Assembly: GCA_913054525.1 (NCBI GenBank)
Contig: CAJXHR010000050.1
Coordinates: 1 to 5,702, forward strand
Source: an uncultured bacterium
GTDB taxonomy: Bacteria > Patescibacteriota > Minisyncoccia > Spechtbacterales > HO2-43-30
DNA length: 5,702 nucleotides
Direction of reading: 5' to 3'
Shown: in pieces, positions 5,673-5,702 of the stretch
Position numbering within the stretch: position 1 is the stretch's first letter
Layout of the letters: every line of letters begins with the position of its first letter
The notes under the pieces: model-generated
Told to the model about the DNA's origin: nothing
The model's input: the letters and a program-made list of their open reading frames with translations, nothing else
The model's database searches: none
Translations under genes and position numbers: made by a program

Positions 5673-5702
5673 ATGCTGGATAAGATATTCAAAAATTATA
5701 GT
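5673..5702 (+). CDS. First ten codons of a further operon gene, cut by the right edge
   Basis: An ATG lies one base after the TAG of the FemAB gene, and its frame stays open to the window end, reading MLDKIFKNYS. The tight spacing matches the operon's other junctions and suggests a co-transcribed gene. No terminator lies between. Ten residues do not allow a family call, and the open stretch is short enough that it could be accidental. Confidence 0.5.
   Translation, partial: MLDKIFKNYS

Noticed and set aside
1..5702. CRISPR arrays, tRNA or rRNA genes, insertion sequences, attachment sites
   Set aside because: No spaced direct repeats, no cloverleaf or rRNA-like stretches, and no transposase or terminal repeats were seen.

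Overview
The window looks like bacterial chromosome from a small-genome, uncultivated lineage. My best guess is Patescibacteria/CPR, Parcubacteria-like. This rests on recognition of protein style rather than any search: a FemAB-family protein, a DegT-type aminotransferase with the N-terminal pattern RPISISLSPN, a membrane-fused MurF-like ligase, tightly overlapping genes, and few Shine-Dalgarno sites. The genetic code looks standard. No gene is interrupted by TGA, Trp is TGG, and the six visible stop codons are TAA (four) and TAG (two).

Left part (1-612): two genes point leftwards. The first is a compact SpeD-like (S-adenosylmethionine decarboxylase family) pyruvoyl proenzyme at 82-474. The second begins 23 bases beyond it, with a strong GGAGG ribosome binding site, and runs off the left edge after 19 codons. 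A 138-base AT-rich divergent region (475-612) separates them from the rightward genes. It holds promoter-like elements and an inverted repeat.

Middle (613-1083): a single small HxGH nucleotidyltransferase (cytidylyltransferase / archaeal FAD-synthase type) is closed by a clear intrinsic terminator with a GCAA tetraloop.

Right part (1084-5702): a compact rightward operon follows. It encodes an alpha/beta hydrolase, a MurF-like amide ligase fused to an N-terminal multi-pass membrane domain, a DegT/DnrJ/EryC1-type PLP enzyme, a FemAB-family aminoacyl/peptidyl transferase, and the first ten codons of another gene. Junctions are a 1-nt overlap, a 20-nt overlap, a 35-nt overlap and a 1-nt gap, which implies one transcript and translational coupling.

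Taken together, the operon reads as a cell-envelope module. The PLP enzyme could make an amino sugar or amine. The membrane-tethered Mur-type ligase could form an amide bond using ATP. The FemAB protein could add further amino acids. The hydrolase could trim or release an ester or amide. The individual families are clear, but the substrate and product are inference. The two points most worth following are the membrane-fused Mur ligase with altered C-terminal motifs and its operon, and the SpeD-like protein, which keeps the Ser/His/Cys catalytic spacing but has lost the usual residues around it.
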